Assembly (NCBI GenBank): GCA_020725425.1
Contig: DYFA01000004.1
Location: 1-64,000 of the forward strand
Source of the DNA: Aneurinibacillus sp.
GTDB lineage: Bacteria > Bacillota > UBA5301 > DYFA01
Reading direction: 5' to 3'
DNA: 64,000 bases
Part shown: piece by piece, positions 16,327-24,759 of the stretch
How the letters are laid out: the number at the start of each line of letters is the position of its first letter
Position numbering within the stretch: position 1 is the stretch's first letter
Notes under the pieces: generated by a model
Databases searched by the model: none
What the model was told of the DNA's origin: nothing
The model's input: the letters and a program-made list of their open reading frames with translations, nothing else
Translations under genes and position numbers: made by a program

Positions 16327-17547
16327 TTACTTGACGGGCCACATGACCTTGTTGTCGGTGTCCTCGACCGGATAGACGGTCCGCACGACACCGTTCTGCC
16401 ACTGGATGATCGTCGGGTGGACGTGCTTATTCCAGCCGTACTGATCGAATTCTACGACACCAGGCTGCATCATCGCCCCCGGTCCATCCGTGATCTTGAT
16501 CTTGGCCAGGGCGTCCCGGATGGCCTTGGGGTCAGCGGACTTCGCCTGTTCGATGGCTTCCTTGAGAATGAACATGGCGGTGTACATCTCCCCGGCCATC
16601 TCCGGCATGAATGTCTTGTATTTGGTTTCCCAAGCCTTGACGGCCGCCACCGACTCCGGGTGGCCCAGCACGTTCTTGGTGTCCCAGCTCCACGAGCCGA
16701 CGCTGAATACGCCTTCGGCGTTCTTACCCAGGGTCTTGTAGAATTCGGGCCAGATGAACCCAGCGCCGCCGCCGATGATGACTGGGTTGTAGTTCATCGC
16801 CTTCATGGTCCCGAGGATAAGGGCGGCATCGTTCGTGTAGGAGACCGGGAACACCACCTGGGCGCCGGCCGCCTTGACCTTGGTGACGAGCGGGGCAGCG
16901 TCAGTGAAGTTCTTCGGGTAGGATTCCTCGATCACCACTTCAAAGCCGTGCTTCTCCGCCAACTGGCGGATGCCCTTGGCCGTCGACTGTCCGTAGGCGG
17001 TGTTCTCGAAGACGATGGCAACCTTCTTGGCGGGTAGACCGTACTTATCCTGGAGGAACTTCAGAAACTCGGCCTGCATGTTACCGAACTGGCTGCCCTT
17101 CGGGCAGAACTGGAACATGTACTTATACCCCAGTTGGGTTAGGTTGTCAGCGACAGCGGCGGTCAGGAAAGGCACACCCGCTCTTTCGAGCACAGGCGCC
17201 ACCGCCAGGGCCATGCCGCTCACGCCAGCCCCCAAAACCCCCGACAGCTTGTTGTTGTTCACCAACCGCTGGGCCACCAGAACTGACTGGCTGTAGTCGC
17301 TGGTGGTATCTCCGATGATCAGGTTGATCTTGGCTCCTCCCAGTGCCTTGATGCCGCCCGCGGCGTTGATGTGTTCCACCGCCAGCTTGGCGGCGTTGGC
17401 GCCCATGTTCCCGACTTCACTCAGGTCTCCAGAGATCGTGGCCAAAAGTCCGACGTTGACGGTCTTGACTGCTGCACTGGCGTACAGCGGCACAGCCAAG
17501 GCTACTACCGTGAGCACTAGCACGAGGGAAAGCAACTTCTTCGTCAC
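16327..17547 (-). CDS. livK: ABC transporter substrate-binding protein, LivK type
   Basis: Extracytoplasmic type I periplasmic-binding-fold protein, 406 residues. It has a Sec signal peptide (basic start, then LLSLVLVLTVVALAVPLYAS) and ligand-binding-family segments (GLLATISGDLSEVG near the mature N-terminus, then VAQRLVNNNK). There is no lipobox Cys after the signal peptide, so it is predicted to be secreted or periplasmic, unlike the lipoprotein binding proteins of monoderm bacteria. GTG start at 17547 with AAAGGAG upstream. First gene of the 15.5-kb operon and divergent from the LacI-type regulator. Confidence 0.92.
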   Translation of the reverse strand: MTKKLLSLVLVLTVVALAVPLYASAAVKTVNVGLLATISGDLSEVGNMGANAAKLAVEHINAAGGIKALGGAKINLIIGDTTSDYSQSVLVAQRLVNNNKLSGVLGAGVSGMALAVAPVLERAGVPFLTAAVADNLTQLGYKYMFQFCPKGSQFGNMQAEFLKFLQDKYGLPAKKVAIVFENTAYGQSTAKGIRQLAEKHGFEVVIEESYPKNFTDAAPLVTKVKAAGAQVVFPVSYTNDAALILGTMKAMNYNPVIIGGGAGFIWPEFYKTLGKNAEGVFSVGSWSWDTKNVLGHPESVAAVKAWETKYKTFMPEMAGEMYTAMFILKEAIEQAKSADPKAIRDALAKIKITDGPGAMMQPGVVEFDQYGWNKHVHPTIIQWQNGVVRTVYPVEDTDNKVMWPVK

Positions 17548-17727
17548 CTTACACTCCGCTCCTTTCCAGTCTCACGACACCCCGTGGCCATCTTGTGAAA
17601 CCGCTCTCTTCCTTTTGAACCATCACCGCCCCATTACTCGAGAGTAACTGGACAACACGATTGTCACTGGTCAGAAATATGATTCGCCTTAATCCCCGGA
17701 ATTCCTTCTCCATTTTCGGCAAATTTG

Positions 17728-17741
17728 CGCAACGCTCTGCA
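17728..17741. promoter_or_regulatory. second, imperfect LacI-type operator
   Basis: CGCAACGCTCTGCA agrees with the perfect palindrome at 17761-17774 at 11 of 14 positions. The two centres are 33 bp apart, about three helical turns, which suits cooperative binding by a LacI-family dimer pair. Confidence 0.4.
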
Positions 17742-17760
17742 AAAGTCTCCAGTCCATCCT

Positions 17761-17774
17761 TGCAACGCGTTGCA
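17761..17774. promoter_or_regulatory. perfect palindromic LacI-family operator
   Basis: TGCAACGCGTTGCA is a 14-bp perfect palindrome of the size and form bound by LacI/GalR-family dimers. It lies between the regulator gene at 17970 and the livK operon it faces, so it is the best candidate site for that regulator. Confidence 0.65.
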
Positions 17775-17904
17775 GCAGCTCGTGCCCGTAACCGGGCGCC
17801 TGATACGGAGTTATGCGCCTTTGATGGCGGGTAGGAGGAATGATTTCCAGGTGAAATGAAGTTCAGGGGGATACCGGGTAAAGCGGAAAATCTTGCATGG
17901 GCAG

Positions 17905-17933
17905 TTGCAATTCGCACCGTAAACTGCTAGTAT
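17905..17933 (+). promoter_or_regulatory. sigma-A-type promoter of the LacI-family gene
   Basis: TTGCAA (17905-17910), a 17-base spacer, then TAGTAT (17928-17933). The start codon follows 36 bases downstream. The palindrome at 17761-17774 is well upstream of this promoter. Confidence 0.6.
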
Positions 17934-17969
17934 CCTGATTGGGCAATGCATGGATTGTGAGGTGCCATT

Positions 17970-19007
17970 GTGGCAACGCTGAAGGACGTAGCTGCCATCG
18001 CGGAGGTATCGGTTTCCACCGCCTCCCGAGCACTTTCCGGCAAGCCGGGGGTCAGCGAGCGCGTTAGGGCGCGGGTCCTAGCCGCCTCGGAGCAGGTTGG
18101 GTACTGCGTGCAGCAAGTGCCGCTGCGCCGCGGTTCCGAACATGAGGGCCTGTTGGCAATCACGTCTGACCACCTGGCCAACCCCTTCTGCAACGAGGTC
18201 GTCCGGGCGATCGAAAATTACTGTCTGGCCCGTGGCTATAACGCGGTATCCTGGAACATGCAGGGTCTCTGGAGAGACGTACACGCCTTCGCCCGGGCCA
18301 TCCAACGCCACAAGATCTCGGGGCTGCTATGCGTGTCCGTCAATTTGCCCGGTCCCATCGAGAAGTTTATCCTGGACCTGGGCCTTCCGTGTGTTACCGT
18401 GGGGCGCTATGTTCAATCGCGGAGAATTGACTCAGTGACCGCCGATAACTTCAACGGGGCTCTCGATGCCACCAAGCACCTAGTGTCCCTGGGGCACCAG
18501 CGGATCGTCCTCCTGACCGGACCGGAGGACTCCTCGGCGACCATCGACCGGACTCGCGGCTATCGGGAAGTCCTGGCCAGCCGCGGCCTTCTCGACGAAC
18601 GACTCATCCGCCGCGGGAGCCTGGACTACCAGAGCGGGCATGATCTGACCCTGTCCCTCTTGCAGCAGGGCCTGGATTTCACAGCCATCTTCGCCGCCAG
18701 CGACATAATGGCGGTCGGGGTCATCGAAGCGCTGGCGGAAAAGGGCCTGCGGGTGCCGGAGGACGTGGCTGTGGTGGGCTTTGATAACATCGAACTGGCA
18801 GGCTACAGTAGGATACAACTGACTACCGTCGATCACCCTAAGATGGAACTGGGAGAAGCGGCGGCGGAACGCATCGTCAAGCTCATTGAAGGGCCCAGCA
18901 CCCCCTTGCAGCATGTGGTTCTGCCAGTCCGCCTGGTAGTTCGCCGGACCTGTGGTGCCCAATTGGCTCATGGGGAGGCCTTGGGCCTGCCAGTAGGCGC
19001 CGCCTAG
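17970..19007 (+). CDS. LacI-family transcriptional regulator
   Basis: A 345-residue repressor-type protein. The N-terminal helix-turn-helix is clear (TLKDVAAIAEVSVSTASRAL, 3-22), with the hinge-helix region near residues 45-55 and a sugar-binding-protein-like effector domain (SVTADNFNGALDATKHLVSLG; FAASDIMAVGVIEAL). GTG start at 17970 with GAGGTG upstream. It is the only plus-strand gene in the first 32 kb and faces the catabolic operon, so it most likely represses that operon until the substrate or its CoA ester appears. LacI family members usually sense sugars, so use in an organic-acid operon is less common. Confidence 0.93.
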   Translation: MATLKDVAAIAEVSVSTASRALSGKPGVSERVRARVLAASEQVGYCVQQVPLRRGSEHEGLLAITSDHLANPFCNEVVRAIENYCLARGYNAVSWNMQGLWRDVHAFARAIQRHKISGLLCVSVNLPGPIEKFILDLGLPCVTVGRYVQSRRIDSVTADNFNGALDATKHLVSLGHQRIVLLTGPEDSSATIDRTRGYREVLASRGLLDERLIRRGSLDYQSGHDLTLSLLQQGLDFTAIFAASDIMAVGVIEALAEKGLRVPEDVAVVGFDNIELAGYSRIQLTTVDHPKMELGEAAAERIVKLIEGPSTPLQHVVLPVRLVVRRTCGAQLAHGEALGLPVGAA

Positions 19008-19072
19008 GGCTTCCGTCGCGAAGTTGATCATCTCAGGCATATCATCCCTGCCGACCCCAATTGGCCCTACAA

Positions 19073-19155
19073 GGTGGTGAGATAGCTCAGCTGCAATCAG
19101 GACGGGCGGCGCCGCTCGCGACGCCACCCGTCCTGATTCCGCAAGACTCACCACC
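19073..19155. terminator. nested inverted repeats downstream of the LacI-type gene
   Basis: An inner 17-bp stem (19095-19111 with 19122-19138, one mismatch, 10-base loop) sits inside an outer 9-bp stem (GGTGGTGAG 19073-19081 with CTCACCACC 19147-19155). It separates the convergent LacI-type gene and rlmH and could end transcription in both directions. No U-run follows either arm, so a structured RNA or protein-binding element is not excluded. Confidence 0.55.
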
Positions 19156-19200
19156 AGGAACCCGCAAGGTTTCCGGACCTCCTCCGCTACGCTTTCGCCG

Positions 19201-19686
19201 TTAACGATGGTACGGTTCGCGGCGGATGATCTTAAACGCCCGGTAGAGCTGCTCCAGGAGAACCACCCGGGCCAGTTGGTGAGGCAGGGTCAGCCGCGAC
19301 AGGGAGAAGCGGAAGTCGGCCGCGGTCAGGACCTCGGGAGCCAGGCCGGACGCCCCGCCGATGACGAAGGCGACCGACGATTGCCCCTCCAGGGACAGTT
19401 TCGCGAGGTACTCGGCGAGTTCCTCCGAAGACAGCTCCTGCCCGTGGACGTCCAGGGCGATGACGTGAGCGCGGGGCGGCTTCGCCAGGGCCGTCAGGAT
19501 CCGTTCGCCCTCCCGGCGCCGGGCAGCCGCTTCCTCGGCAGCCATCCCCATCTCCGGCAGGGGCTCCTCCTTGACCTCGACCACCTCGACCCGGGCGTAG
19601 GGCTGAAGCCGCTTCAGATACTCCCGGGCCGCGGCCCGCCAGTGGGGCTCCCGCAGCGTCCCCACGGCCACGATGCGCACCTGCAA
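19201..19686 (-). CDS. rlmH: 23S rRNA (pseudouridine-1915-N3)-methyltransferase RlmH
   Basis: SPOUT-class methyltransferase that methylates pseudouridine 1915 in 23S rRNA on the assembled 70S ribosome. The 161 residues are the family length. The AdoMet-binding knot is seen as ALDVHGQELSSEE, AFVIGGASGL and FSLSRLTLPHQLARVVLLEQ, with the typical RAFKIIRREPYHR C-terminus. It follows htrA, the same neighbourhood as in Bacillus. Confidence 0.96.
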   Translation of the reverse strand: MQVRIVAVGTLREPHWRAAAREYLKRLQPYARVEVVEVKEEPLPEMGMAAEEAAARRREGERILTALAKPPRAHVIALDVHGQELSSEELAEYLAKLSLEGQSSVAFVIGGASGLAPEVLTAADFRFSLSRLTLPHQLARVVLLEQLYRAFKIIRREPYHR

Positions 19687-19733
19687 TGACCCTTCCTCCC
19701 GCCACTCCGCCCGGCCTGTCGTCTGTCAGGGCG

Positions 19734-20867
19734 TCAGCTCAACACGCTGCGCAGGCGGATACGTTTGCCCTCCCGCACGACGGTCAGGACCACCTGCCCG
19801 CCGAAGCCGATCTTCCGCACCAGCGGGCGAATGTCGTCCACCTGGGTGACCGGGCGGTCGTTCAACTCCACGAGGATGTCCCCGGGGCGGACCCCCGCCG
19901 ACGCCGCGGCTGATCCCGGCTCGAGCCCCACGACCAGAATTCCCCGCTCCACCGGCAGACGCCGCCCGACCTGAGCTTCCAGCTGATCCACGATGGCCGG
20001 GGAAAGGGTCTCGCCCACGATTCCGAGGCGCAACACCTTCCCGTGGCGGATCAGGTCGTCGGCGATCGCCCGGGCGACGTGGATCGGGATGGCGAATCCG
20101 AGACCCCGGGCCTCGGCGATGATCGCCGTGTTGATCCCGATCACCTCGCCGTTCCGGTTGAGGAGCGGCCCCCCGGAGTTGCCCGGATTGATCGAGGCGT
20201 CAGTCTGGATGAGCTCCTGCAGTTGCAGGCCGCTCTCTTCCGTAGGCAGGCTCCGGTCGAGGGCGCTGATCACTCCGACGGTGACGGTGTTGTCGAAGCC
20301 GAAAGGGTTTCCGATGGCGATGACCCCCTGCCCCACCTGGAGATGTTCTGAGTCTCCAAGCGGGGCCACCGGCAGGTTTGCGTTGCCTGGAATCTTCACC
20401 ACGGCCAGGTCGTTGAACCGGTCCCCGCCGACCAGTGTCCCTTTGACCGGCGGCTTGCCGGGGAGCGTCACGAGTATCCGCGAGGCGTCGGCGATGACGT
20501 GGTGATTGGTGAGCACATGCCCGTCCCGGTCGATGATGACCCCTGAGCCGATGCCCTCCTCCTGCTCGATCACCGGGCGGCGGAAGAAGTCCAGCACCAC
20601 CTTCTCGACCCGGGTGTTGATCATCACCACCGCCGGACCGACCCGCTTCACCACCTCGACCGTGCGGGCTTCATCCGACAGCGCCTCGCTCGAGGGGGTG
20701 GCCGGTGAGGCCTGTTGCGCCTTGACCGGCCGCCGCGGGGGGAACAGGCGAGACCGCCCCGGAAGGCCCCGCACAGCCAGGAGGGTCCCGAACACCGCCA
20801 TGAACACCAGGGAGACGAGAATGTAGGTCCAAACCGCCGACCAGCGCCGGGCGCGCCGCTCCGCCAC
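19734..20867 (-). CDS. HtrA/DegP-like membrane-anchored serine protease with PDZ domain
   Basis: Envelope quality-control protease, 377 residues from GTG 20867. This start has AAGGAGG 8 bases upstream; the frame is open to a TTG at 20897. One N-terminal membrane helix (about residues 12-33), a Ser/Pro linker, then a trypsin-like domain with His123, Asp153 and Ser231 (GNSGGP), and a C-terminal PDZ domain (GLEPGSAAASAGVRPGDILV). The protease would face outside the cytoplasmic membrane. It precedes rlmH. Confidence 0.94.
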   Translation of the reverse strand: MAERRARRWSAVWTYILVSLVFMAVFGTLLAVRGLPGRSRLFPPRRPVKAQQASPATPSSEALSDEARTVEVVKRVGPAVVMINTRVEKVVLDFFRRPVIEQEEGIGSGVIIDRDGHVLTNHHVIADASRILVTLPGKPPVKGTLVGGDRFNDLAVVKIPGNANLPVAPLGDSEHLQVGQGVIAIGNPFGFDNTVTVGVISALDRSLPTEESGLQLQELIQTDASINPGNSGGPLLNRNGEVIGINTAIIAEARGLGFAIPIHVARAIADDLIRHGKVLRLGIVGETLSPAIVDQLEAQVGRRLPVERGILVVGLEPGSAAASAGVRPGDILVELNDRPVTQVDDIRPLVRKIGFGGQVVLTVVREGKRIRLRSVLS

Positions 20868-20946
20868 CGCCGGTTCCTCCTTCCCGACCTCCCCCAACCG
20901 GCCCCCGCCTAGTATCCCTCCGGTTCGGCTCCCCGACTCCTCCAGC

Positions 20947-22380
20947 TCACCGGAGATAGGAGGTCAGAACCGCCCGGGCGTCCTCGATCCGCCGCTCCAG
21001 CATCTCGGGGCTGCTCGCCTCAACGTACACGCGGAGCAGAGGTTCGGTCCCCGAGGCCCGGACCAGGACCCAGCTCCCGTCGGCCAGGATGAGCTTCACC
21101 CCGTCCGTCCGATTCACGGAAGTCACCAGAACCCCGCCGATCTCCGCCGGAGCCCCCTCCTGCAGCCGCCGCATGATCGCCCGCTTCTCTGTCTCGGCGT
21201 AGCGCAGGTCGATCCGGCGGCTGAAGGCCGGGCCGACTTCCTCCATCAACTCGGCCAGGATGGCTCTGAGAGGCCGGCCGGCCACCGCCCGCAGCTCCGC
21301 CACGAGGAGACAGGCGAGGACCCCGTCCTTCTCCGGGAGGTGCCCGCCGATGGAGAGGCCACCGCTCTCCTCCCCGCCGATGCAGATCGGCTTCTCCCGC
21401 ATCACCTGGCAGATGTACTTGAACCCCACGGGCGTCTCCGTCACCGGACGGCCGAAGCGGGCCGCCAGCCGGTCGAGGAGATGGGTGGTGGCCACGGTCC
21501 GGACCACGCCGCCGGGTACACCCTTCCGAACCAGGTGCCAGAAGAGCAGGGGGATGATCTGGTTGGCCGAGAGGTAGCTCCCGTCGCGGTCGATGATGCC
21601 GAAGCGGTCGGCGTCGCCGTCGGTGGCGAGGCCCAGATCGGCCTCACCCGCCCTGACCCGGGAGATCAGCTCGCCCAGGTGCCGCTCGATCGGCTCAGGA
21701 GTCTCCCCGCCGAAGAGCGGATCCCGCTCGCCGTGGATGACGGTGAGGCGGCAGCCCGCCTCCTCCAGGAGGTCCGGAAGGTAGCGGCGCCCGGTGCCGA
21801 ACATGGGGTCGTACAGGACCCGCAGCCCGGCCGCCCGGACTGCCGCCAGGTCCACCAGGGCCCGCAGGTGGGTGAGGTAGGCCGGCTTCGGGTCGAACGC
21901 GGTGACCGGCGCCGGCTGGCCGGGCACCGGCGAGGCCGGCGCAGAGCGCCCGGGGCCCAGCGTGCCCAGATCGCCGCCGGCCAGAAAGTCCTCGATCCGC
22001 CTGGTGATCTCCGGAGCAGCAGGGCCGGCGTAGTCGGGGATGAACTTGAGCCCCTGGTACTCGGGGGGATTGTGGCTGGCGGTGAACATCAGAGCGCCGG
22101 CCGTCCCCCGGTCGAGGATGGCGTGAGCCACCACGGGAGTGGGAGCGTCGCCCTCGGTCAGGTAGACGGGCACCCCAGCCACCGCGCAGACGTCTGCTGC
22201 CACCGCGGCGAAGCGCTCGGCGAGGAACCGGGTGTCGTACCCGATGATTATGCCGCGCCCGGCCAGGCCGGCCTCGCGCAGGTAATCCACGATCGCCCGG
22301 GTGACCCGGCGGACGTTGGCGAAGGTAAACTCCTCGCACATCACGGCCCGCCAGCCGTCCGTGCCAAACTTGATCGTCAT
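20947..22380 (-). CDS. phosphoglucomutase/phosphomannomutase family protein
   Basis: Alpha-D-phosphohexomutase, 477 residues. The catalytic phosphoserine is S102 in TASHNPPEYQG, the metal loop is DGDADRFG and the sugar-binding GGEESGG and RASGTEPLLR (phosphate-binding) motifs are complete. Its ATG overlaps the stop of the upstream transporter ATPase gene (ATGA). It interconverts hexose 1- and 6-phosphates for envelope or glycogen metabolism. Substrate preference (Glc, Man or GlcN) is not readable. Confidence 0.93.
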   Translation of the reverse strand: MTIKFGTDGWRAVMCEEFTFANVRRVTRAIVDYLREAGLAGRGIIIGYDTRFLAERFAAVAADVCAVAGVPVYLTEGDAPTPVVAHAILDRGTAGALMFTASHNPPEYQGLKFIPDYAGPAAPEITRRIEDFLAGGDLGTLGPGRSAPASPVPGQPAPVTAFDPKPAYLTHLRALVDLAAVRAAGLRVLYDPMFGTGRRYLPDLLEEAGCRLTVIHGERDPLFGGETPEPIERHLGELISRVRAGEADLGLATDGDADRFGIIDRDGSYLSANQIIPLLFWHLVRKGVPGGVVRTVATTHLLDRLAARFGRPVTETPVGFKYICQVMREKPICIGGEESGGLSIGGHLPEKDGVLACLLVAELRAVAGRPLRAILAELMEEVGPAFSRRIDLRYAETEKRAIMRRLQEGAPAEIGGVLVTSVNRTDGVKLILADGSWVLVRASGTEPLLRVYVEASSPEMLERRIEDARAVLTSYLR

Positions 22381-23687
22381 GCCTCATCCTCCTTGTCCGG
22401 CCGTTCTTTTTCCACCCGCGGGAGCGCCCCGTCCAGGCGAGAAAGCACCTCGGCTTCGCTCGAGAGGCGCACTGCCCCCTCCTCCAGCAGTTGTTCGTAT
22501 TCCCGGGTGGCCTCTCCTCCCGTGAAGTCCCGCTCCGCGATGGGCGTGAAGTCGCAGACGAAGACCGGCCGGCCGCCGGCCAGCGCTTCCCGGGCCGCCC
22601 GGAGGTTGGCCAGGTTCCCTGGCCCGAAGGGGACGTCGCCCATCACCACCGCCGCCGCCCGCCGGATCAGCGCCAGGTTGACGGCGTGGGCCGCCGGCTC
22701 GATGGCGGAGAAAGGCGCCTCCTCCGCCACCTCGAGCTGATACAGGCGGGCCGTCTCCCAGTCGGAGTCGCCCCGGTTCAGCACCCCGCAGCTCACCTGG
22801 TAGCCGGCGCTGGTCAAGAGGCCGATCAACGCCGTTCCACTCCCGCCGCCGCAGATGAGATGGACGGTTCCCTGCCGCGGCGCCGCTCCCCGGCCGGCCG
22901 CCGGCGTCTCGACTGTGACCAGTGGCTGCCCGTCCCGCCCGGGGTTCACATTCATCCGCACGCCGTAGGCCGCCTGAAGATTGGCCGGGGTGAGCACCTC
23001 CAATGGCGAGCCGGTGGCGACGACCCGCCCGTTCGCCAGGAGAACGAGCCGCTGGCAGCAACGGGCCGCCAGGTTCAAGTCGTGGAGTACGGCCACGATC
23101 GTCAGGCGCCGCTCGGTGTGGAGGCGCTGGAGTAAAGCCAGGATCTCCGCCTGGTAGCCGACGTCCAGGTGGGCTGTGACCTCGTCCAGAAGGAGAATCC
23201 GGGGGGTTTGTGCCAGCGCCCGGGCGAGCACCACCCGCTGCCGTTCCCCACCGGACAGGGTCGAGACCGGCCGCTCCGCCAACGCCGCCAGGCCCGTCGA
23301 CTGCAGCGCCTCAGCCACCGCCTCCCGGTCGGCGGGAGTCTCCCGCTGCCAGCGGCGCCGGTGGGGGTACCGCCCCATCGCCACCACCTGGCGCACGGTG
23401 AAGGCGAAGCCCGATTCCTCACCCTGGGCCACGACGCCGAGCCTCTTGGCCAGCTCAGCCGCTCCCCAGGTGTGAACGTCCCGCCCGTCGACCAGCACCG
23501 CCCCGCCCTGCGGTGCCAGAAGCCCCGTCAGGCAGCGCAGGAAGGTGGTCTTGCCGGAGCCGTTGGGGCCGATGAGCCCCACGAACTCCCCGGGCGCGAT
23601 GGTCACGGAGACTCCGGCTAGCGCCGCCTGGCCGCCGGCCGCCCCCGGATAGGTGAAGTGGATCGCCCGGGCCGTCAACTCACCCAT
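22377..23687 (-). CDS. BtuD/FecE-type ABC ATPase with extra C-terminal domain
   Basis: Import ATPase of 436 residues, far longer than the usual 250-270. Residues 1-260 are a standard FecE/BtuD ATPase (Walker A GPNGSGKTT, signature LSGGERQRV, Walker B LLLDEVTAHLD). Residues about 275-425 form a second alpha/beta domain that starts TVHLICGGGSGTALIG and contains NRGDSDWETA, EEAPFS and VMGDVPFGPGNLANL; I do not know its function. It overlaps the permease gene upstream and the phosphohexomutase downstream. With the permease and binding protein it would import cobalamin or a similar metal chelate. Confidence 0.9.
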   Translation of the reverse strand: MGELTARAIHFTYPGAAGGQAALAGVSVTIAPGEFVGLIGPNGSGKTTFLRCLTGLLAPQGGAVLVDGRDVHTWGAAELAKRLGVVAQGEESGFAFTVRQVVAMGRYPHRRRWQRETPADREAVAEALQSTGLAALAERPVSTLSGGERQRVVLARALAQTPRILLLDEVTAHLDVGYQAEILALLQRLHTERRLTIVAVLHDLNLAARCCQRLVLLANGRVVATGSPLEVLTPANLQAAYGVRMNVNPGRDGQPLVTVETPAAGRGAAPRQGTVHLICGGGSGTALIGLLTSAGYQVSCGVLNRGDSDWETARLYQLEVAEEAPFSAIEPAAHAVNLALIRRAAAVVMGDVPFGPGNLANLRAAREALAGGRPVFVCDFTPIAERDFTGGEATREYEQLLEEGAVRLSSEAEVLSRLDGALPRVEKERPDKEDEA

Positions 23688-24759
23688 GGGCGCCCACCTC
23701 CCCCGACCGATACAGCAGGTAAAGGAAGAAGGGACCTCCGCACAACGCCGTCACGATGCCGACCGGCAACTCCGAAGGGGCGAGAACCACCCGGGAGAGA
23801 ACGTCGGCCAGCGAGAGAAACGCCCCGCCCAAAAGAAACGCGCCCGGCAGGACGAAGCGGTGGTCGGGGCCGGTGAAGTAGCGGACGATATGGGGGACGA
23901 TCAGCCCGACGAAGCCGACGAGCCCGGAGACGGCCACCGCGGAGGCGGTGATGAGCGTTACCCCCAGGACCACTAGAGTCTCGAGGCGCACCGGGTCGAC
24001 CCCCAGATGATAGGCGGTCTCCTCTCCCATCGTCAGGAGGTTCAGGTCCCGGGCGCACCAACCGACGATGAGCAGGCCGAAGGCCAAGTAAGGCCAGGCC
24101 AGCCGCACGCTTTCCCAACCGCGGCCCGCCAGCCCTCCCATCAGCCAGACGACCACCGTTCCCGGGTTGCGGGTGCCGAAGAGGAGCAGCAGAGAGACGC
24201 CGGCGGAGAGCAGGGCCGAGACGGCGATCCCGGCCAGGAGAAGGCGCGTCGAGCTTTGGTCGAAACGGCCCGCCCGTCCCCTCTCCTTTCGCCGCCCCCC
24301 CCTAGCCAAGACGTAGACCAGCCCTGTCGCCCCGACCGCTCCCAGGAAGGCCAGCGTCGGCACGGGCGGCAGCCCCGTGCGGACCGCCAGCGGTACCTGC
24401 CAGACGATCCCTGCCGCCGCCCCGAGCGCCGCTCCGGCCGAGACGCCCAGGACGTACGGATCGGCCATCGGGTTGCGAAAGAGGGCTTGCAGCACCGCGC
24501 CCGCCACTGCCAACCCCCCGCCGACCAGGAAGCCCAGAAGCAGCCGGGGCAGCCGCAAGTCCCGGACGATGAGCACCGCCGGAGCGCTCAGCGGCGGGTT
24601 GGCCAGCGACAGAGCCGGCCCCCGGCAGGTGAAGCTCTCCCACAGAAGGCGCGCCGCCTCACCCGGCGGCAGAGTCACCTGCCCCACGCTCACCCCGGCG
24701 ACCGCCACCGCCGGCACAATCAGGATCAGTGCCGCAAAAAACCAGTACCGCCTGCTCAT
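23680..24759 (-). CDS. FecCD/BtuC-family ABC permease
   Basis: Metal-chelate importer permease, 359 residues from ATG 24759, which overlaps the stop of the binding-protein gene (ATGA). The frame runs on to 25011, but that extra part is Arg/Pro-rich shadow sequence. About ten hydrophobic segments, with the family motifs LLLGFLVGGGLAVAGAVLQALFRN (residues near 85-110), DPYVLGVSAGA and GLVGFVGLIVPH. Works with the neighbouring ATPase and binding protein. Confidence 0.93.
   Translation of the reverse strand: MSRRYWFFAALILIVPAVAVAGVSVGQVTLPPGEAARLLWESFTCRGPALSLANPPLSAPAVLIVRDLRLPRLLLGFLVGGGLAVAGAVLQALFRNPMADPYVLGVSAGAALGAAAGIVWQVPLAVRTGLPPVPTLAFLGAVGATGLVYVLARGGRRKERGRAGRFDQSSTRLLLAGIAVSALLSAGVSLLLLFGTRNPGTVVVWLMGGLAGRGWESVRLAWPYLAFGLLIVGWCARDLNLLTMGEETAYHLGVDPVRLETLVVLGVTLITASAVAVSGLVGFVGLIVPHIVRYFTGPDHRFVLPGAFLLGGAFLSLADVLSRVVLAPSELPVGIVTALCGGPFFLYLLYRSGEVGAHG

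Larger units (their letters stand above)
17548..17969. promoter_or_regulatory. divergent intergenic control region (livK operon / LacI-type gene)
   Basis: About 420 AT-richer bases between the two divergent genes. It holds a sigma-A-like promoter for the regulator (17905-17933), a perfect palindrome at 17761-17774 with an imperfect copy 33 bp away, and further short inverted repeats near 17634-17665. No convincing -35/-10 pair for livK was picked by eye. No gene was seen in it. Confidence 0.7.

Noticed and set aside
19073-19155. tRNA-like string GATAGCTCAGC in the repeat
   Set aside because: Resembles a D-arm, but there is no acceptor stem, anticodon arm or T-loop at the right distances.
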